This document shows positions 42,904 through 51,893 of a DNA stretch of 64,000 bases, one piece after another; position 1 is the first letter of the stretch, and every line of letters starts with the position of its first letter. The translations under genes and the position numbers were made by a program. Source of the DNA: Rhodobacteraceae bacterium UBA6197 (GTDB taxonomy: Bacteria; Pseudomonadota; Alphaproteobacteria; Rhodobacterales; Rhodobacteraceae); NCBI GenBank assembly GCA_002422085.1, contig DISZ01000018.1:192962-256961 (forward strand), given 5' to 3'. The notes under the pieces were generated by a model that saw only the letters and a list, made by a program, of their open reading frames with translations, made no database searches and had not been told where the DNA came from.

Positions 42904-43755
42904 TCATCTCTGGCACGACGGGCAGAAGAACGATGAGCGCCCCGATTGCACGATGCGCTGAACAGTGCCGGTGCAGCCCGGTTTTTGGCAAGGCTCGCCC
43001 TCGCGGTCATAGACGTGAAAGCTGTGTTGAAAATAGCCAAGTTCGCCATCGGGCTGCCGGTGATCGCGCAGTGACGAGCCGCCGGCCTCGATCGCTTCGG
43101 CCAGCACCTCGCGGATCAACGCCACTAGGCCCGCAACCCGTGGCGCGGCAATCCGACCGGCCTTGCGTCGCGGGTCAATGCCGGCGCGGTGCAGCACTTC
43201 TGACACGTAGATATTGCCCAGCCCCGCCACGACCCGCTGATCCAGAAGCGCGGTCTTGATCGGAGTCGCGCGGCCTTTGAGGCGGGCGATCAGATAATCT
43301 TCGTGAAACGCATTGCCGAAAGGCTCTGGTCCAAGCCCGGCCAGCAACCAATGTGCCGCCTCGCGGTCGGTGCGCACCAGGTCCATCGCGCCAAAGCGGC
43401 GGGCATCGTTGAAAGTGATGCGGGCGCCGCCCTCCATGTGCAAAACGACATGGTCGTGCTTTTGCGGCGCGGGGTGGTCGTGGTGAAACCCGCCCAACAT
43501 CATTCCCGAAACCAGCATGCGCCCGGACATGCCCAAGTGAATCAGCAGGGTCTCGCCGGTGGTCAGATCGGCAAGGATGTATTTCGACCGCCGCCGCAAG
43601 CGCTCGACCCGCGCGCCGGTCAGCCGTTCGGCCATGCGATCCGGCAAGGGCCAACGCAGATCCAGACGGTTGATCTGGGCGCGCTCGATCACGAACCCCT
43701 CCATCGCGGGTGCAAGTCCACGTCGAACGGTTTCAACTTCGGGCAATTCTGGCAT
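42904..43755 (-). CDS. mutM: Formamidopyrimidine-DNA glycosylase
   Basis: 283 residues from the ATG at 43753-43755. MPELPEVETVRRGL gives the catalytic N-terminal Pro and Glu after Met removal. A helix-two-turn-helix segment (LLDQRVVAGLGNIYVSEVL) and a C-terminal zinc finger (Cys-x4-Cys ... Cys-x2-Cys, with QSGRSSFFCPSC) complete the family. It removes 8-oxoguanine and other oxidised purines and cuts the strand. The gene is divergent from ubiE; 91 bp separate the starts and should hold both promoters. An open frame farther upstream overlaps ubiE antisense and is not used. Confidence 0.96.
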   Translation of the reverse strand: MPELPEVETVRRGLAPAMEGFVIERAQINRLDLRWPLPDRMAERLTGARVERLRRRSKYILADLTTGETLLIHLGMSGRMLVSGMMLGGFHHDHPAPQKHDHVVLHMEGGARITFNDARRFGAMDLVRTDREAAHWLLAGLGPEPFGNAFHEDYLIARLKGRATPIKTALLDQRVVAGLGNIYVSEVLHRAGIDPRRKAGRIAAPRVAGLVALIREVLAEAIEAGGSSLRDHRQPDGELGYFQHSFHVYDREGEPCQKPGCTGTVQRIVQSGRSSFFCPSCQR

Positions 43756-43846
43756 GGCGTCTCGTGCGGCCTCGTTCTTCCGCCGCATTGTCTTGGCGGC
43801 ACAGCACCCTATAAGAGGGGAGACATTTTCAGATCGGCAAGACCAG

Positions 43847-44599
43847 ATGACCAAAGAGCAGCAAAAGACCACGCATTTCGGCTTTCAAACCGTGAATGAG
43901 GGCGAAAAGGCCGGGATGGTGCACGGCGTCTTTTCGCGTGTGGCAAGCAAATACGACATCATGAATGATCTGATGAGCGTAGGCATCCACCGTATCTGGA
44001 AAGATGCGATGATGGATTGGCTCGCGCCGCGCCCCGGTCAGAAGCTTTTGGATGTGGCGGGCGGCACCGGCGATGTGGCGTTTCGCTTTCTGGCGCGCGC
44101 CCCGGGGGCCGAAGCAACGGTTTGCGACATGACCGAAAGCATGCTGATCGAAGGACAGAAGCGTGCCGAGGCCGAAGATCTGGCCGATCGGCTGACTTGG
44201 GTTGTGGGCGATGCGATGGCACTGCCTTTCGCGGACAGCTCGTTTGACGTCTACACCATTTCATTCGGCATCCGGAACGTCACCCGTATTGCCGACGCCC
44301 TGCGCGAGGCTTTCCGCGTGCTGCGTCCCGGCGGCCGCCTGTTGGTGTTGGAATTCAGCCAGATCCCCAACCCCGCGCTGCAATGGGCCTATGACCGGTA
44401 TTCCTTCAATGTCATTCCGGTGATGGGGCAGATCGTGGCGAATGATCGCGAAAGCTATCAATACCTAGTGGAATCGATTCGCAAGTTTCCGACCCAAGAG
44501 GTGTTTGCGACGATGATCCGCGAGGCAGGTTTTGGCCAGGTCAGCTACCGCAACCTGAGTCTTGGCATCGCAGCCCTTCATTCCGGCTGGAAAATCTGA
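43847..44599 (+). CDS. ubiE: Ubiquinone/menaquinone C-methyltransferase UbiE
   Basis: 250 residues from the ATG at 43847, the normal size; upstream in-frame sequence is antisense to mutM. The start MTKEQQKTTHFGFQTVNEGEKAGMV-type sequence is typical, with VFSRVASKYDIMNDLMS, SAM motif LDVAGGTGD, and DVYTISFGIRNVT. It carries out C-methylation of the ubiquinone precursor in the cytoplasm near the membrane. The stop TGA shares its last base with the ubiB ATG, so the two are translationally coupled. Confidence 0.97.
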   Translation: MTKEQQKTTHFGFQTVNEGEKAGMVHGVFSRVASKYDIMNDLMSVGIHRIWKDAMMDWLAPRPGQKLLDVAGGTGDVAFRFLARAPGAEATVCDMTESMLIEGQKRAEAEDLADRLTWVVGDAMALPFADSSFDVYTISFGIRNVTRIADALREAFRVLRPGGRLLVLEFSQIPNPALQWAYDRYSFNVIPVMGQIVANDRESYQYLVESIRKFPTQEVFATMIREAGFGQVSYRNLSLGIAALHSGWKI

Positions 44600-46128
44600 T
44601 GCGTGGACCGCACAATGTCTGGCGGCTGATCCGCACCGGGGCCACATTCGAACGCACCGGCGCGATGAAAGTTGCGCTTGAGGCGATGGAGGTGACGCCG
44701 CGGCTGCGCCTTGTCGCGCGGGTGATGGGCTGGCCTTTCAAATGGCTCGGGATCAAGGGCGATCCTGCCCTGCCACCGGTCACCCGTGCGCTGACCGCGC
44801 TGGGGCCGGCCTACATAAAGTTCGGGCAGGTCATGTCCACCCGCCCGGATGTTGTCGGCGAAGAACTGGCCAACCAGCTGCGCGTATTGCAAGACAAGCT
44901 GCCGCCCTTCCCGGTCGATGTCGCGAAGGCCTCGATCGAGATTGAGTTGGGTCGGCCAGTGGATACTCTCTTTTTCGAATTCTCCGAGCCGGTTGCTGCG
45001 GCCTCGATTGCGCAGGTCCACTCTGCACGTCGGGCCGACACCGGCGAAAAAGTCGCCGTCAAAGTGCTGCGGCCGGGCATCGAGCGCGCGTTTCGCAAGG
45101 ATCTGGACGCCTTTCACTTTGCCGCCAACCTGATCGAAAAGATTTCCCCTGCGTCGCGAAGATTGCGCCCTTCGGATGTCGTGGCGCATTTTGAAGGCGT
45201 GGTGCTGGGCGAACTGGATCTACGCCTTGAGGCCTCTTCAGCGTCGGAATTCGCAGCGAACACCAAGGGCGACACGGGGTTTTCCGTGCCCCAGCCGCAT
45301 TGGGGCCTGTCAGCCAAGCGGGTCATGACCATGGGTTGGGCCGAGGGCGAGCCATTGGGTGATGTCGCTGCAATCCGGGCCGCGGGACATGACCCGAATG
45401 CGCTGGGCGAAAGAGTGCTTCAGCTATTTCTCAACCACGCGCTGCGCGACGGGTATTTTCATGCCGACATGCATCACGGCAACCTGAAGGTGGCACCGAA
45501 CGGCGATATCATCGCCTATGATTTCGGGATCATGGGACAGATCGACGAATATACCCGGCGGGTCTATGCCGAGATCCTGATGGGCTTTATCCAGAAGAAC
45601 TATCGACGCGTCGCCGAAGTGCATTTTGAGGCGGGATATGTGCCACCCGACCGCGATGTGGATGAGTTCGCGCGCGCGCTGAGGGCCGTGGGCGAACCGA
45701 TCTTCGGGATGGACGCGACGCATGTCTCGATGGCCCGGCTTCTGGCTTACCTCTTCGAAGTCACCGAGCGGTTCGGCATGCAAACCCGGACAGAACTGAT
45801 TCTGCTGCAACGCACGATGGTTGTGGTCGAAGGTGTCGCGCGCTCGCTGAACCCATCTATCAATATGTGGGAAGTGGCCCAGCCGGTTGTCGCCACTTAT
45901 GTCCGTCAGAATCTTGGGCCGAGTGCGATGCTGCGCGATCTTGGGCGCACCGCCCTGGTTTTGGGCCGCTTTGGACCTCGCCTGCCAATGGTTGTCGAGG
46001 CGGTTCTGAAACGGCAAGCCGAGCCAGAAGATATAGTCGAGGCCGGGTCGGGCTGGAACGCCATTGGGCTAATGCTCACCGGGGGGGTGCTGGTTCTGAT
46101 CGGGATCGTGTTGGGTCGGTTTATCTGA
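44599..46128 (+). CDS. ubiB: Ubiquinone biosynthesis kinase-like protein UbiB
   Basis: 509 residues. The ABC1/ADCK family marks are present: the KxGQ motif in YIKFGQVMSTRPD, the Ala-rich loop AAASIAQVHSA, the ion-pair Lys in VAVKVLRPG, and the catalytic-loop-like region HADMHHGNLKV with DFGIMG. Two C-terminal membrane helices are likely (ending VLVLIGIVLGRFI). UbiB supports ubiquinone assembly, probably through ATP use rather than protein phosphorylation. It overlaps ubiE by one base and converges on flgD with 2 bp between stops. Confidence 0.96.
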   Translation: MRGPHNVWRLIRTGATFERTGAMKVALEAMEVTPRLRLVARVMGWPFKWLGIKGDPALPPVTRALTALGPAYIKFGQVMSTRPDVVGEELANQLRVLQDKLPPFPVDVAKASIEIELGRPVDTLFFEFSEPVAAASIAQVHSARRADTGEKVAVKVLRPGIERAFRKDLDAFHFAANLIEKISPASRRLRPSDVVAHFEGVVLGELDLRLEASSASEFAANTKGDTGFSVPQPHWGLSAKRVMTMGWAEGEPLGDVAAIRAAGHDPNALGERVLQLFLNHALRDGYFHADMHHGNLKVAPNGDIIAYDFGIMGQIDEYTRRVYAEILMGFIQKNYRRVAEVHFEAGYVPPDRDVDEFARALRAVGEPIFGMDATHVSMARLLAYLFEVTERFGMQTRTELILLQRTMVVVEGVARSLNPSINMWEVAQPVVATYVRQNLGPSAMLRDLGRTALVLGRFGPRLPMVVEAVLKRQAEPEDIVEAGSGWNAIGLMLTGGVLVLIGIVLGRFI

Positions 46129-46130
46129 CC

Positions 46131-46802
46131 TCAATCTGGCTCGCGCAACGCTGTCACATCGTCGGAAAGGATTGATATTCCGCCGCGCAACACCAACACC
46201 GTGCCATTGGCAGAGCCTTGGGCTTCGGTGATGCGTGAATAGACCTCGACCGGGGTGTCGGCCACCAATGTGCCGGAAGTATCATAGCTTTCGAGGCTGA
46301 AACTATAGATCCCATCTGCATAGGGCGCACCACTGGCGCTTTGCCCCATCCAATCGACCGGCTGGGTGGACGGATCAAGTGATCGGCGTTCGACCTCCCG
46401 GCCATTCGCATCGGTCACCACAAGCTGCGTGCTGCTGGCGTTGACGGCCGGGTTCGGGGAAAGGGTGATCGGGTTGCCGTCAAAATAGGCCGGGGCCGCG
46501 GCCCGGGCTTCCATCCCAACCCAACCGGCCAATTGCGTCATTCCCATCAGGCCCAGCTGCGAGGACAGCGATTCCAGAATGTCGTTTGTCTTCACCTGCT
46601 GCTCAACCCCCGAAAAAGTTGCCAACTGCACCGCGTAGTCCGAACTGTCGATCGGATTGAGCGGGTCCTGATTTTGCATCTGCGTCGTCAGCAACTTCAG
46701 ATATGTATCGAAATCGCTGTTGATCATCGTTCCCGACGATTCTTTCGAAGTCGCTGTGCTGCTGGTCGAACTGGTTGCGGCTGACGTGACGGCAGTGACC
46801 AT
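46131..46802 (-). CDS. flgD: Flagellar hook assembly protein FlgD
   Basis: 223 residues from the ATG at 46800-46802, which has the strong site AAAGGAG. The N-terminal scaffold region with FDTYLKLLTTQMQNQDPLNPIDSS, read here in part, is diagnostic: LTTQMQNQDPLNP marks FlgD. The C-terminal half has the Ig-like cap domain pattern ending in VYSRITEAQG and VLVLRGGI. FlgD caps the growing hook and is lost when it is finished. It lies 11 bp after fliK with slight overlap to its end and is transcribed with it. Confidence 0.94.
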   Translation of the reverse strand: MVTAVTSAATSSTSSTATSKESSGTMINSDFDTYLKLLTTQMQNQDPLNPIDSSDYAVQLATFSGVEQQVKTNDILESLSSQLGLMGMTQLAGWVGMEARAAAPAYFDGNPITLSPNPAVNASSTQLVVTDANGREVERRSLDPSTQPVDWMGQSASGAPYADGIYSFSLESYDTSGTLVADTPVEVYSRITEAQGSANGTVLVLRGGISILSDDVTALREPD

Positions 46803-46813
46803 GGGGTCTCCTT

Positions 46814-48850
46814 TCAAAAGCGCAGATCAAGGCCGGTCGACCTGTTCAAAGACAGTCGAATCGGCTCTTGCAAGGTGGAAATTGGGGCGGGAGGAGTCAT
46901 CCCACCAGAGTCGCGCGCGACATAGGGACTGGCCTCAGACCGCTGCTGCTGTGCCTGCTGCCCAAAGCTGAAGCTGGTGTTTTCATACCCCATTTCGCGA
47001 AAATCTCGAGCAAGGGTGTCAATATTTCGGCGCATCAGATCCAACGTTTCAGGGCGTTCAGCGATGATTGAAACGGTGATGCCGTTTTCGGCGCTGGTCA
47101 GCGTCAAACGCACCTTTCCCAGCTCTTCCGGAGATAGCGTCAGTTCGACCGGCCGATCATGTTGCAACATCAGCGTTGACGCGATCTGGCGACTGACCGA
47201 CTGGGCAGCCTCATGGGCGGCAAGAGCGGCTGCCTTGGTCGTGCCCATTTGCGTGTGATCCGCTGGCACGGTGATCGAGCTCAGACCCGTTGATCCGTCC
47301 GCGGGATCTGAAACTGTATCCTCAAGCGCGCTTTTTCCACCGAACTCCGAGACAGCCGTGATTTCAACGTCCCTGGGCAAGACGGACAAGGCTGCGTGAG
47401 GGGCTGGCTCAACCGCGCCATTGGCAATCGGTGCGGTGTCGAGCGCCGGTGAAACCGTTGCGGCCAGGTTAGAGAATCGAGGCTCGGTCGCGGGTGGATT
47501 TCCGACGCCAGATACATCGCGCCTTTTCGAGGCTTCGGGAGAAGCTGCAGGCGAAGATTCGCCTGATTCCACCCTTGGTTCAACCGTCAGGCCTGCGTTG
47601 CTTTCTGCGTCGAACGAAGCCGAGTTGGCGGTATGGAGGCTTCTGCCACTGGCGGGCGCAAATTCGGATACCGCTTTATTCCCAAAGGAAACTTCGGGGT
47701 TTTCGTTCAGCGCCTTTCCTGGGGCCTCACTTTGTTGGGCAAGAGCCGCTTCACTGGTTTTCGAATTGCTTCCCGGCCGATGCCTTGGGCCGTCGGCCTC
47801 AGCGATATGAGGCTCGGCCTGCTGCAAGCGATCCGCCGCACCGGAGGCAGAGTCCAGATCTAACTGCGCTTTGCGCGTGCTGCCCATGTTTCCAAAGTGC
47901 GGCTCGGGCCTCTGTTCCGACGAAGACTGGGGCAAGGACGCTTCGACAGGCGTGGTCGCTGTGCCTTCGCGCAGTTTTGCAGGCACTACCGCTGGCTGAG
48001 CCATGACCGCAAGTTCCGCACCACGCGCAGGCGCCGTCATGCTCTGTCCGGCCAGCGCGTCTTGCCCGCCTATCGCGGAATTTGCCTGAACCGGACCGGC
48101 AGCTTGGTCGGTGGCATCTCGCTCTTCAGATCCCGGCCCTGCGGAATGCTGGGTTGCCACAGCGCTCCGAGCCATTGAGGGAGCAGTGCGCCACGCCGGC
48201 ATCCCCTCGGCGCCAAGAATATCAAGATCAGTGATAGGGCCGTGGCCAATGCCCGTGTCGGGCGACACGGACGCGGTTGCGCCGATGGTTTGCTGTGGCG
48301 TCATCGATGCCATGATGGTGCCCAAATCGGGCAGGCCATCCAGCAAAGCAGCCTCTTGCCCTAGCGCAATGCCGGCCTTTGTTTCGGCCTTGTGGAAGGC
48401 GTTCGGTTCACTGGTCCCTGGCGGTGTGTCTTGCTGATCGACAATATCCACCGCGCTCTTGCAAGCCTCCGCCGCGGACGCGAATTGCCCGGTGTCAACG
48501 CGGTATGACGCAAGCCATTGCGTCGGAACGGCCTTTGATTGTGGGTGATCCTGTGCCGCAATAGTTTGTCGATTGACGGCCTTGACTGCGTTCCCTTCCT
48601 GCCCCGGCTCAAGGGGCAGATCTGCGGAGTCCTTCCTATCGTCGTTCGGCTTCGAGGTTGCCCATTGCGGCGCTGCGGACGCTGTCAAACCAGGTCGTGC
48701 GCCCAACGATGTCGAAGTCTTTGCCGTCGGCCCTGCCAAGCCCCAAAACACCTCGTCAAAAGCGTCATTTCCGGCTGCCACGGCAGGCACGCGCCCTGCT
48801 TGGGCGGGATACTGAATTGAAAGAGATTCGCCTGATCCGAACGGTTCCAT
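46814..48850 (-). CDS. fliK: Flagellar hook-length control protein FliK
   Basis: 678 residues from the ATG at 48848-48850, which follows GTGAGGACC; a GTG ten codons earlier is the alternative. Residues 1 to about 560 are low-complexity, rich in Ala, Ser, Pro and Gln, as in FliK rulers. The conserved C-terminal hook domain is clear: PVELTLSPEELGKVRLTL, IIAERPETLDLMRRNIDTL, and a Gln-rich end. It measures hook length and triggers the FlhB substrate switch. The gene is divergent from the rod-binding protein gene. Confidence 0.9.
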   Translation of the reverse strand: MEPFGSGESLSIQYPAQAGRVPAVAAGNDAFDEVFWGLAGPTAKTSTSLGARPGLTASAAPQWATSKPNDDRKDSADLPLEPGQEGNAVKAVNRQTIAAQDHPQSKAVPTQWLASYRVDTGQFASAAEACKSAVDIVDQQDTPPGTSEPNAFHKAETKAGIALGQEAALLDGLPDLGTIMASMTPQQTIGATASVSPDTGIGHGPITDLDILGAEGMPAWRTAPSMARSAVATQHSAGPGSEERDATDQAAGPVQANSAIGGQDALAGQSMTAPARGAELAVMAQPAVVPAKLREGTATTPVEASLPQSSSEQRPEPHFGNMGSTRKAQLDLDSASGAADRLQQAEPHIAEADGPRHRPGSNSKTSEAALAQQSEAPGKALNENPEVSFGNKAVSEFAPASGRSLHTANSASFDAESNAGLTVEPRVESGESSPAASPEASKRRDVSGVGNPPATEPRFSNLAATVSPALDTAPIANGAVEPAPHAALSVLPRDVEITAVSEFGGKSALEDTVSDPADGSTGLSSITVPADHTQMGTTKAAALAAHEAAQSVSRQIASTLMLQHDRPVELTLSPEELGKVRLTLTSAENGITVSIIAERPETLDLMRRNIDTLARDFREMGYENTSFSFGQQAQQQRSEASPYVARDSGGMTPPAPISTLQEPIRLSLNRSTGLDLRF

Positions 48851-48960
48851 GGTCCTCACGACTTCTGCCGATGATGCCACACCATGGCATCAGGAAGTTA
48901 CCGCTTCTTTACTTCGCTATGCCCATAGTGGCCAAAATCGCCTCAATTGGAGCTTTCGTC

Positions 48961-49263
48961 ATGTTGCAACCCGTACAGCCCCAGCTATCTGCGGCGACGC
49001 AAAAGTCTGCATCGTCACCGGAAAGCAAAGACCAGGCGCTGATGGATGCCGCAACCGAACTTGAGGCCAGTTTCCTGGCGGAAATGTTGAAGCAGGCCGG
49101 ATCTGGCGAGGCACGGCAAAGCTTTGGTGGCGGTATCGGGGAAGAGCAGTTCTCATCGTTCCTTCGCGAACAACAGGCGCAAGGTATGGCAAAGGCCGGG
49201 GGCATCGGCCTTTCCGAAGCATTGTTTGAAGCATTCAAGAAGGGGGCACCCAATGGGCAATAA
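48961..49263 (+). CDS. Rod-binding protein (FlgJ N-terminal/CheL type)
   Basis: 100 residues from the ATG at 48961, which has GGAG nine bases upstream; an ATG at 48919 is also in frame. The core ATELEASFLAEMLKQAG and the Phe-Gly-Gly-Gly segment, then FSSFLREQQAQGMAKAGGIGLSEALF, match the rod-binding domain of FlgJ. No muramidase domain follows, as is usual for alphaproteobacteria, so a separate lytic enzyme must open the wall for the rod. It overlaps the FlgN-like gene by 11 bp. Confidence 0.88.
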   Translation: MLQPVQPQLSAATQKSASSPESKDQALMDAATELEASFLAEMLKQAGSGEARQSFGGGIGEEQFSSFLREQQAQGMAKAGGIGLSEALFEAFKKGAPNGQ

Positions 49264-49597
49264 CGGTCAAACTCTGATCGAAGATCTGGAGGGGGTTCTA
49301 CAGGTCGAGCGGCACATGATTCGCGCGGGAACCTTTGAAGGGCTGGAGCAGCTCGCCATTCGCAAGGAGCGGCTCTTGGCTGCATTGGAGGGCACTCCGG
49401 CAGAACTTCTGGTGCGCGTAAAAGACCTTGCCGAAGCGAATCAAAAGCTACTGGGTGCGGCGATCAAAGGTGTCCGCGCGGCGCAGCGGCGGCTTGATAT
49501 GATCCAACGCGCAGGCCGCACGCTGAACAGCTATGACAAGCTTGGCCGCGCCCGCACCATTGGCGACGGCGGTAACAGTGTTGAACGTCGGGCATGA
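49253..49597 (+). CDS. FlgN-like flagellar chaperone
   Basis: 114 residues, helical throughout, with ATG at 49253 behind GGGGG. The pattern LIEDLEGVLQVERHMIRAG, then LEQLAIRKERLL and a C-terminal RAQRRLDMIQ-type helix, fits the FlgN family, which chaperones the hook-associated proteins FlgK and FlgL in the cytoplasm. The match is in layout more than in strict motifs. Its start lies inside the end of the rod-binding gene, so the two are coupled. The flagellin gene follows after about 215 bp. Confidence 0.75.
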   Translation: MGNNGQTLIEDLEGVLQVERHMIRAGTFEGLEQLAIRKERLLAALEGTPAELLVRVKDLAEANQKLLGAAIKGVRAAQRRLDMIQRAGRTLNSYDKLGRARTIGDGGNSVERRA

Positions 49598-49751
49598 AGA
49601 AATTGTCGAAAATCATAATGAATTTCAGTATGTTGGACGTCACACTTTAGCGAACTTTTAGGGCTTGAGGCGCAATGTCGCCCCTGCGTCCCGGAAGGGA
49701 TGGCGCGGCACGGAACGCTCCAGCAGCCGCATTGGTCAGAACGCCGCGAGC

Positions 49752-49769
49752 GCCGTCTGTAAGGGCGGC
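49752..49769 (+). promoter_or_regulatory. Hairpin in flagellin 5' leader
   Basis: GCCGTC (49752-49757) can pair with GGCGGC (49764-49769) through six pairs, one a G-T wobble, with a 6-nt loop, 45 bp ahead of the flagellin ATG. In Caulobacter the flagellin leader is bound by FlbT, which is encoded just downstream here, so this could be a control element. That link is inferred. Confidence 0.35.
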
Positions 49770-49813
49770 AATTGAAACCCGGTGCAAAGCGCCGACCTGT
49801 TTAAGGACATAGC

Positions 49814-51028
49814 ATGTCAAGCATTCTGACGAACTCCAGCGCCATGGTTGCGCTGCAAACGCTCAAGGGCATCAACTCAAGTCTGGCGAAGACGCAATCT
49901 GAAATCTCGACTGGCAAATCCGTTGATTCGGCAAAAGACAACGCCGCCGTCTGGGCAATTTCCAAAGTGATGGAGTCGGACGTGAAAGGCTTCAAGGGCA
50001 TTTCCGACAGCTTGTCGCTGGGCGAATCGACTGTTGCCGTGGCGCGACAAGCCTCGGAAACCGTGACCGACCTGCTGACTGAAATGAAAGGCAAGATTGT
50101 CTCAGCGCAGGAAGACAACGTTGATCGCGCCAAACTTCAGACCGACGTGGATGCCTTGGTCAAGCAGATCGAATCCGTGGTCGGCGCGGCCCAGTTCAAT
50201 GGCCTCAACCTTGTAAATGGCACTGCGGGCAGTTCGGTGGATGTGCTCGCCTCCCTCGACCGCGCGTCGGACGGCTCCGTCAGCGCGTCGAATATCACCG
50301 TTGATACACAAGACCTCTCGACCGGGGCCTATGTGGCCAAGGGGGTTCTGGCAGGGTCCGAGGGGGTTTCAGGCAACTCCGATTCTGCGGGCTTCTTTCT
50401 TGACGCGGGCGATACGACCGGCAAGGCCATTGTTATCGACGACAGCACGGATGCCTTCGCTGCGGGAGACAAGGTTTCGATCTCGATCGGAGGAAAAAAC
50501 GCGACCTATACGGTATCGGCCGACGACGTCGCCTCGACGACCACGGCGGATATTGTGGCGGTTGGCCTGAAAAACGCCGTTCAGGCTCTGGGTATTGAGG
50601 GTCTCGCGGTAGACTACGACAGTGGCACCGCCGGCACTTTGGTTTTTACCAACAGCGGAACAAACGACTTGACGGTTTCGGCGCAGTTCAAGAACGCAGG
50701 GTCGGGTGGTCTTAGCTTGCTCAGTTCGGTGGACGTGTCGAGTTCCTCTGGCGCCGCCACAGCTTTGGGCAACATCGAAACGATGATCCAGACGTCAATC
50801 GATGCGGCCGCCAACTTTGGTTCCGCCGAAAATCGGATCGACATCCAAAACACGTTCGTCAGCAAGCTGACCGATTCGCTGAAGTCCGGTATCGGGTCAA
50901 TGGTAGACGCCGACATGGAAGAAGCATCGGCACGGCTTCAGGCACTGCAAACCCAGCAACAGTTGGGCATTCAGTCACTATCGATTGCCAATCAGGCACC
51001 GCAAAACATCCTGGCGCTGTTCAAATAA
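49814..51028 (+). CDS. fliC: Flagellin
   Basis: 404 residues. The N-terminal D0/D1 region (ALQTLKGINSSLAKTQSEISTG) and the C-terminal D1/D0 region (QTQQQLGIQSLSIANQAPQNILALF) are conserved; the middle, about 150-310, is a variable surface domain rich in Ser, Thr, Ala and Asp. It is the filament subunit, exported through the flagellar system unfolded. AAGGA lies seven bases before the ATG. FlaF and FlbT follow directly, a setting in which flagellin amount is set after transcription. A hairpin sits just past the stop. Confidence 0.96.
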   Translation: MSSILTNSSAMVALQTLKGINSSLAKTQSEISTGKSVDSAKDNAAVWAISKVMESDVKGFKGISDSLSLGESTVAVARQASETVTDLLTEMKGKIVSAQEDNVDRAKLQTDVDALVKQIESVVGAAQFNGLNLVNGTAGSSVDVLASLDRASDGSVSASNITVDTQDLSTGAYVAKGVLAGSEGVSGNSDSAGFFLDAGDTTGKAIVIDDSTDAFAAGDKVSISIGGKNATYTVSADDVASTTTADIVAVGLKNAVQALGIEGLAVDYDSGTAGTLVFTNSGTNDLTVSAQFKNAGSGGLSLLSSVDVSSSSGAATALGNIETMIQTSIDAAANFGSAENRIDIQNTFVSKLTDSLKSGIGSMVDADMEEASARLQALQTQQQLGIQSLSIANQAPQNILALFK

Positions 51029-51036
51029 CGCCATTT

Positions 51037-51060
51037 CGGGGTGCCTGAACAGGCGCCCCG
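51037..51060 (+). terminator. Hairpin after flagellin gene
   Basis: CGGGGTGCCTG (51037-51047) and CAGGCGCCCCG (51050-51060) form an 11-bp stem (one G-T wobble) with a minimal loop, starting 8 bp after the flagellin stop. There is no T-run, so it may be a partial terminator or protect the flagellin message, allowing much less expression of the flaF and flbT genes beyond. Confidence 0.5.
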
Positions 51061-51114
51061 GCCCCTCGCGGAAAAGCCGCGATTTGATGCAATCCGCCAC
51101 AGGAAGGACTTCCC

Positions 51115-51492
51115 GTGAACGCACATACCATGGCCAAAACGGCCTACTCTACGCCTGGTCAACCAACCCGAACAGACCGAGGCACCGAATACCAGATTTT
51201 CGCCCGTATCACACATCGACTGAAGGCTGCAAACACCCTCGGATCGATCGGATTCTCTGCATTGGCACGCGCCTTGCACGAAAACCGGCGGCTATGGACC
51301 GCGCTGGCTTCTGACGTAGCAGAAGATGACAACCAGTTGCCACCGCTCTTGCGAGCCCGAATCTTTTACCTCGCCGAATTCACCAACCAGCATACCAGCA
51401 AGGTATTGGCTGGCGACGCGACCGCCGAGGTGTTGATTGACATCAACACCGCCATCATGCGCGGGCTTAGACAGGATGGGGGTGGCGAATGA
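51115..51492 (+). CDS. flaF: Flagellar biosynthesis regulator FlaF
   Basis: 125 residues starting with GTG at 51115, chosen because AGGAAGG lies eight bases upstream; an ATG at 51130 is the alternative. The sequence YQIFARITHRLKAA and ALHENRRLWTALASDV is typical of FlaF, a small alphaproteobacterial protein that acts with FlbT to control flagellin synthesis and export in the cytoplasm. It shares the 4-bp ATGA overlap with flbT. Confidence 0.92.
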   Translation: MNAHTMAKTAYSTPGQPTRTDRGTEYQIFARITHRLKAANTLGSIGFSALARALHENRRLWTALASDVAEDDNQLPPLLRARIFYLAEFTNQHTSKVLAGDATAEVLIDINTAIMRGLRQDGGGE

Positions 51493-51893
51493 CCGGCCTT
51501 GTTCTAAAGCTCGCACCAAAGGAACGCGTGCTCATCAACGGTGCGGTGATCGAAAATGGTGAACGCCGTTCGCGGCTCGCCATCATGACACCCAATGCCT
51601 ATATCCTTCGCCTGCGAGATGCGATCCATCCAGAAGAGGTGAATACGCCTGTTCGCCGCGTCTGCTACATCGCGCAACTGGTCTTGTCTGGCGATGCGGA
51701 TGCAGGTGAAGCCCGAATGCAGCTCTTGCGTGGCATTGAACAGCTCAGCCAAGTCTTGACCGACCACGACAGCCGCAGCCAACTGACGTTGGCCACTGCC
51801 GCCGTTCTGGAAGATCAGCACTATCAGGCACTGAAGGCCCTTCGAAGCCTTCTCCCCCGGGAGGAGCGGCTTTTGGCCGCAGGACGGGCATGA
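51489..51893 (+). CDS. flbT: Flagellar biosynthesis repressor FlbT
   Basis: 134 residues with the FlbT start LVLKLAPKERVLINGAVIEN, then RLAIMTPNAYILRLRDAI and TPVRRVCYIAQLVLSGD. FlbT is an RNA-binding regulator that destabilises flagellin mRNA until the hook is done (shown in Caulobacter). It overlaps flaF and the DUF1217 gene by 4 bp each, so the three form one coupled unit behind flagellin. Confidence 0.94.
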   Translation: MTGLVLKLAPKERVLINGAVIENGERRSRLAIMTPNAYILRLRDAIHPEEVNTPVRRVCYIAQLVLSGDADAGEARMQLLRGIEQLSQVLTDHDSRSQLTLATAAVLEDQHYQALKALRSLLPREERLLAAGRA

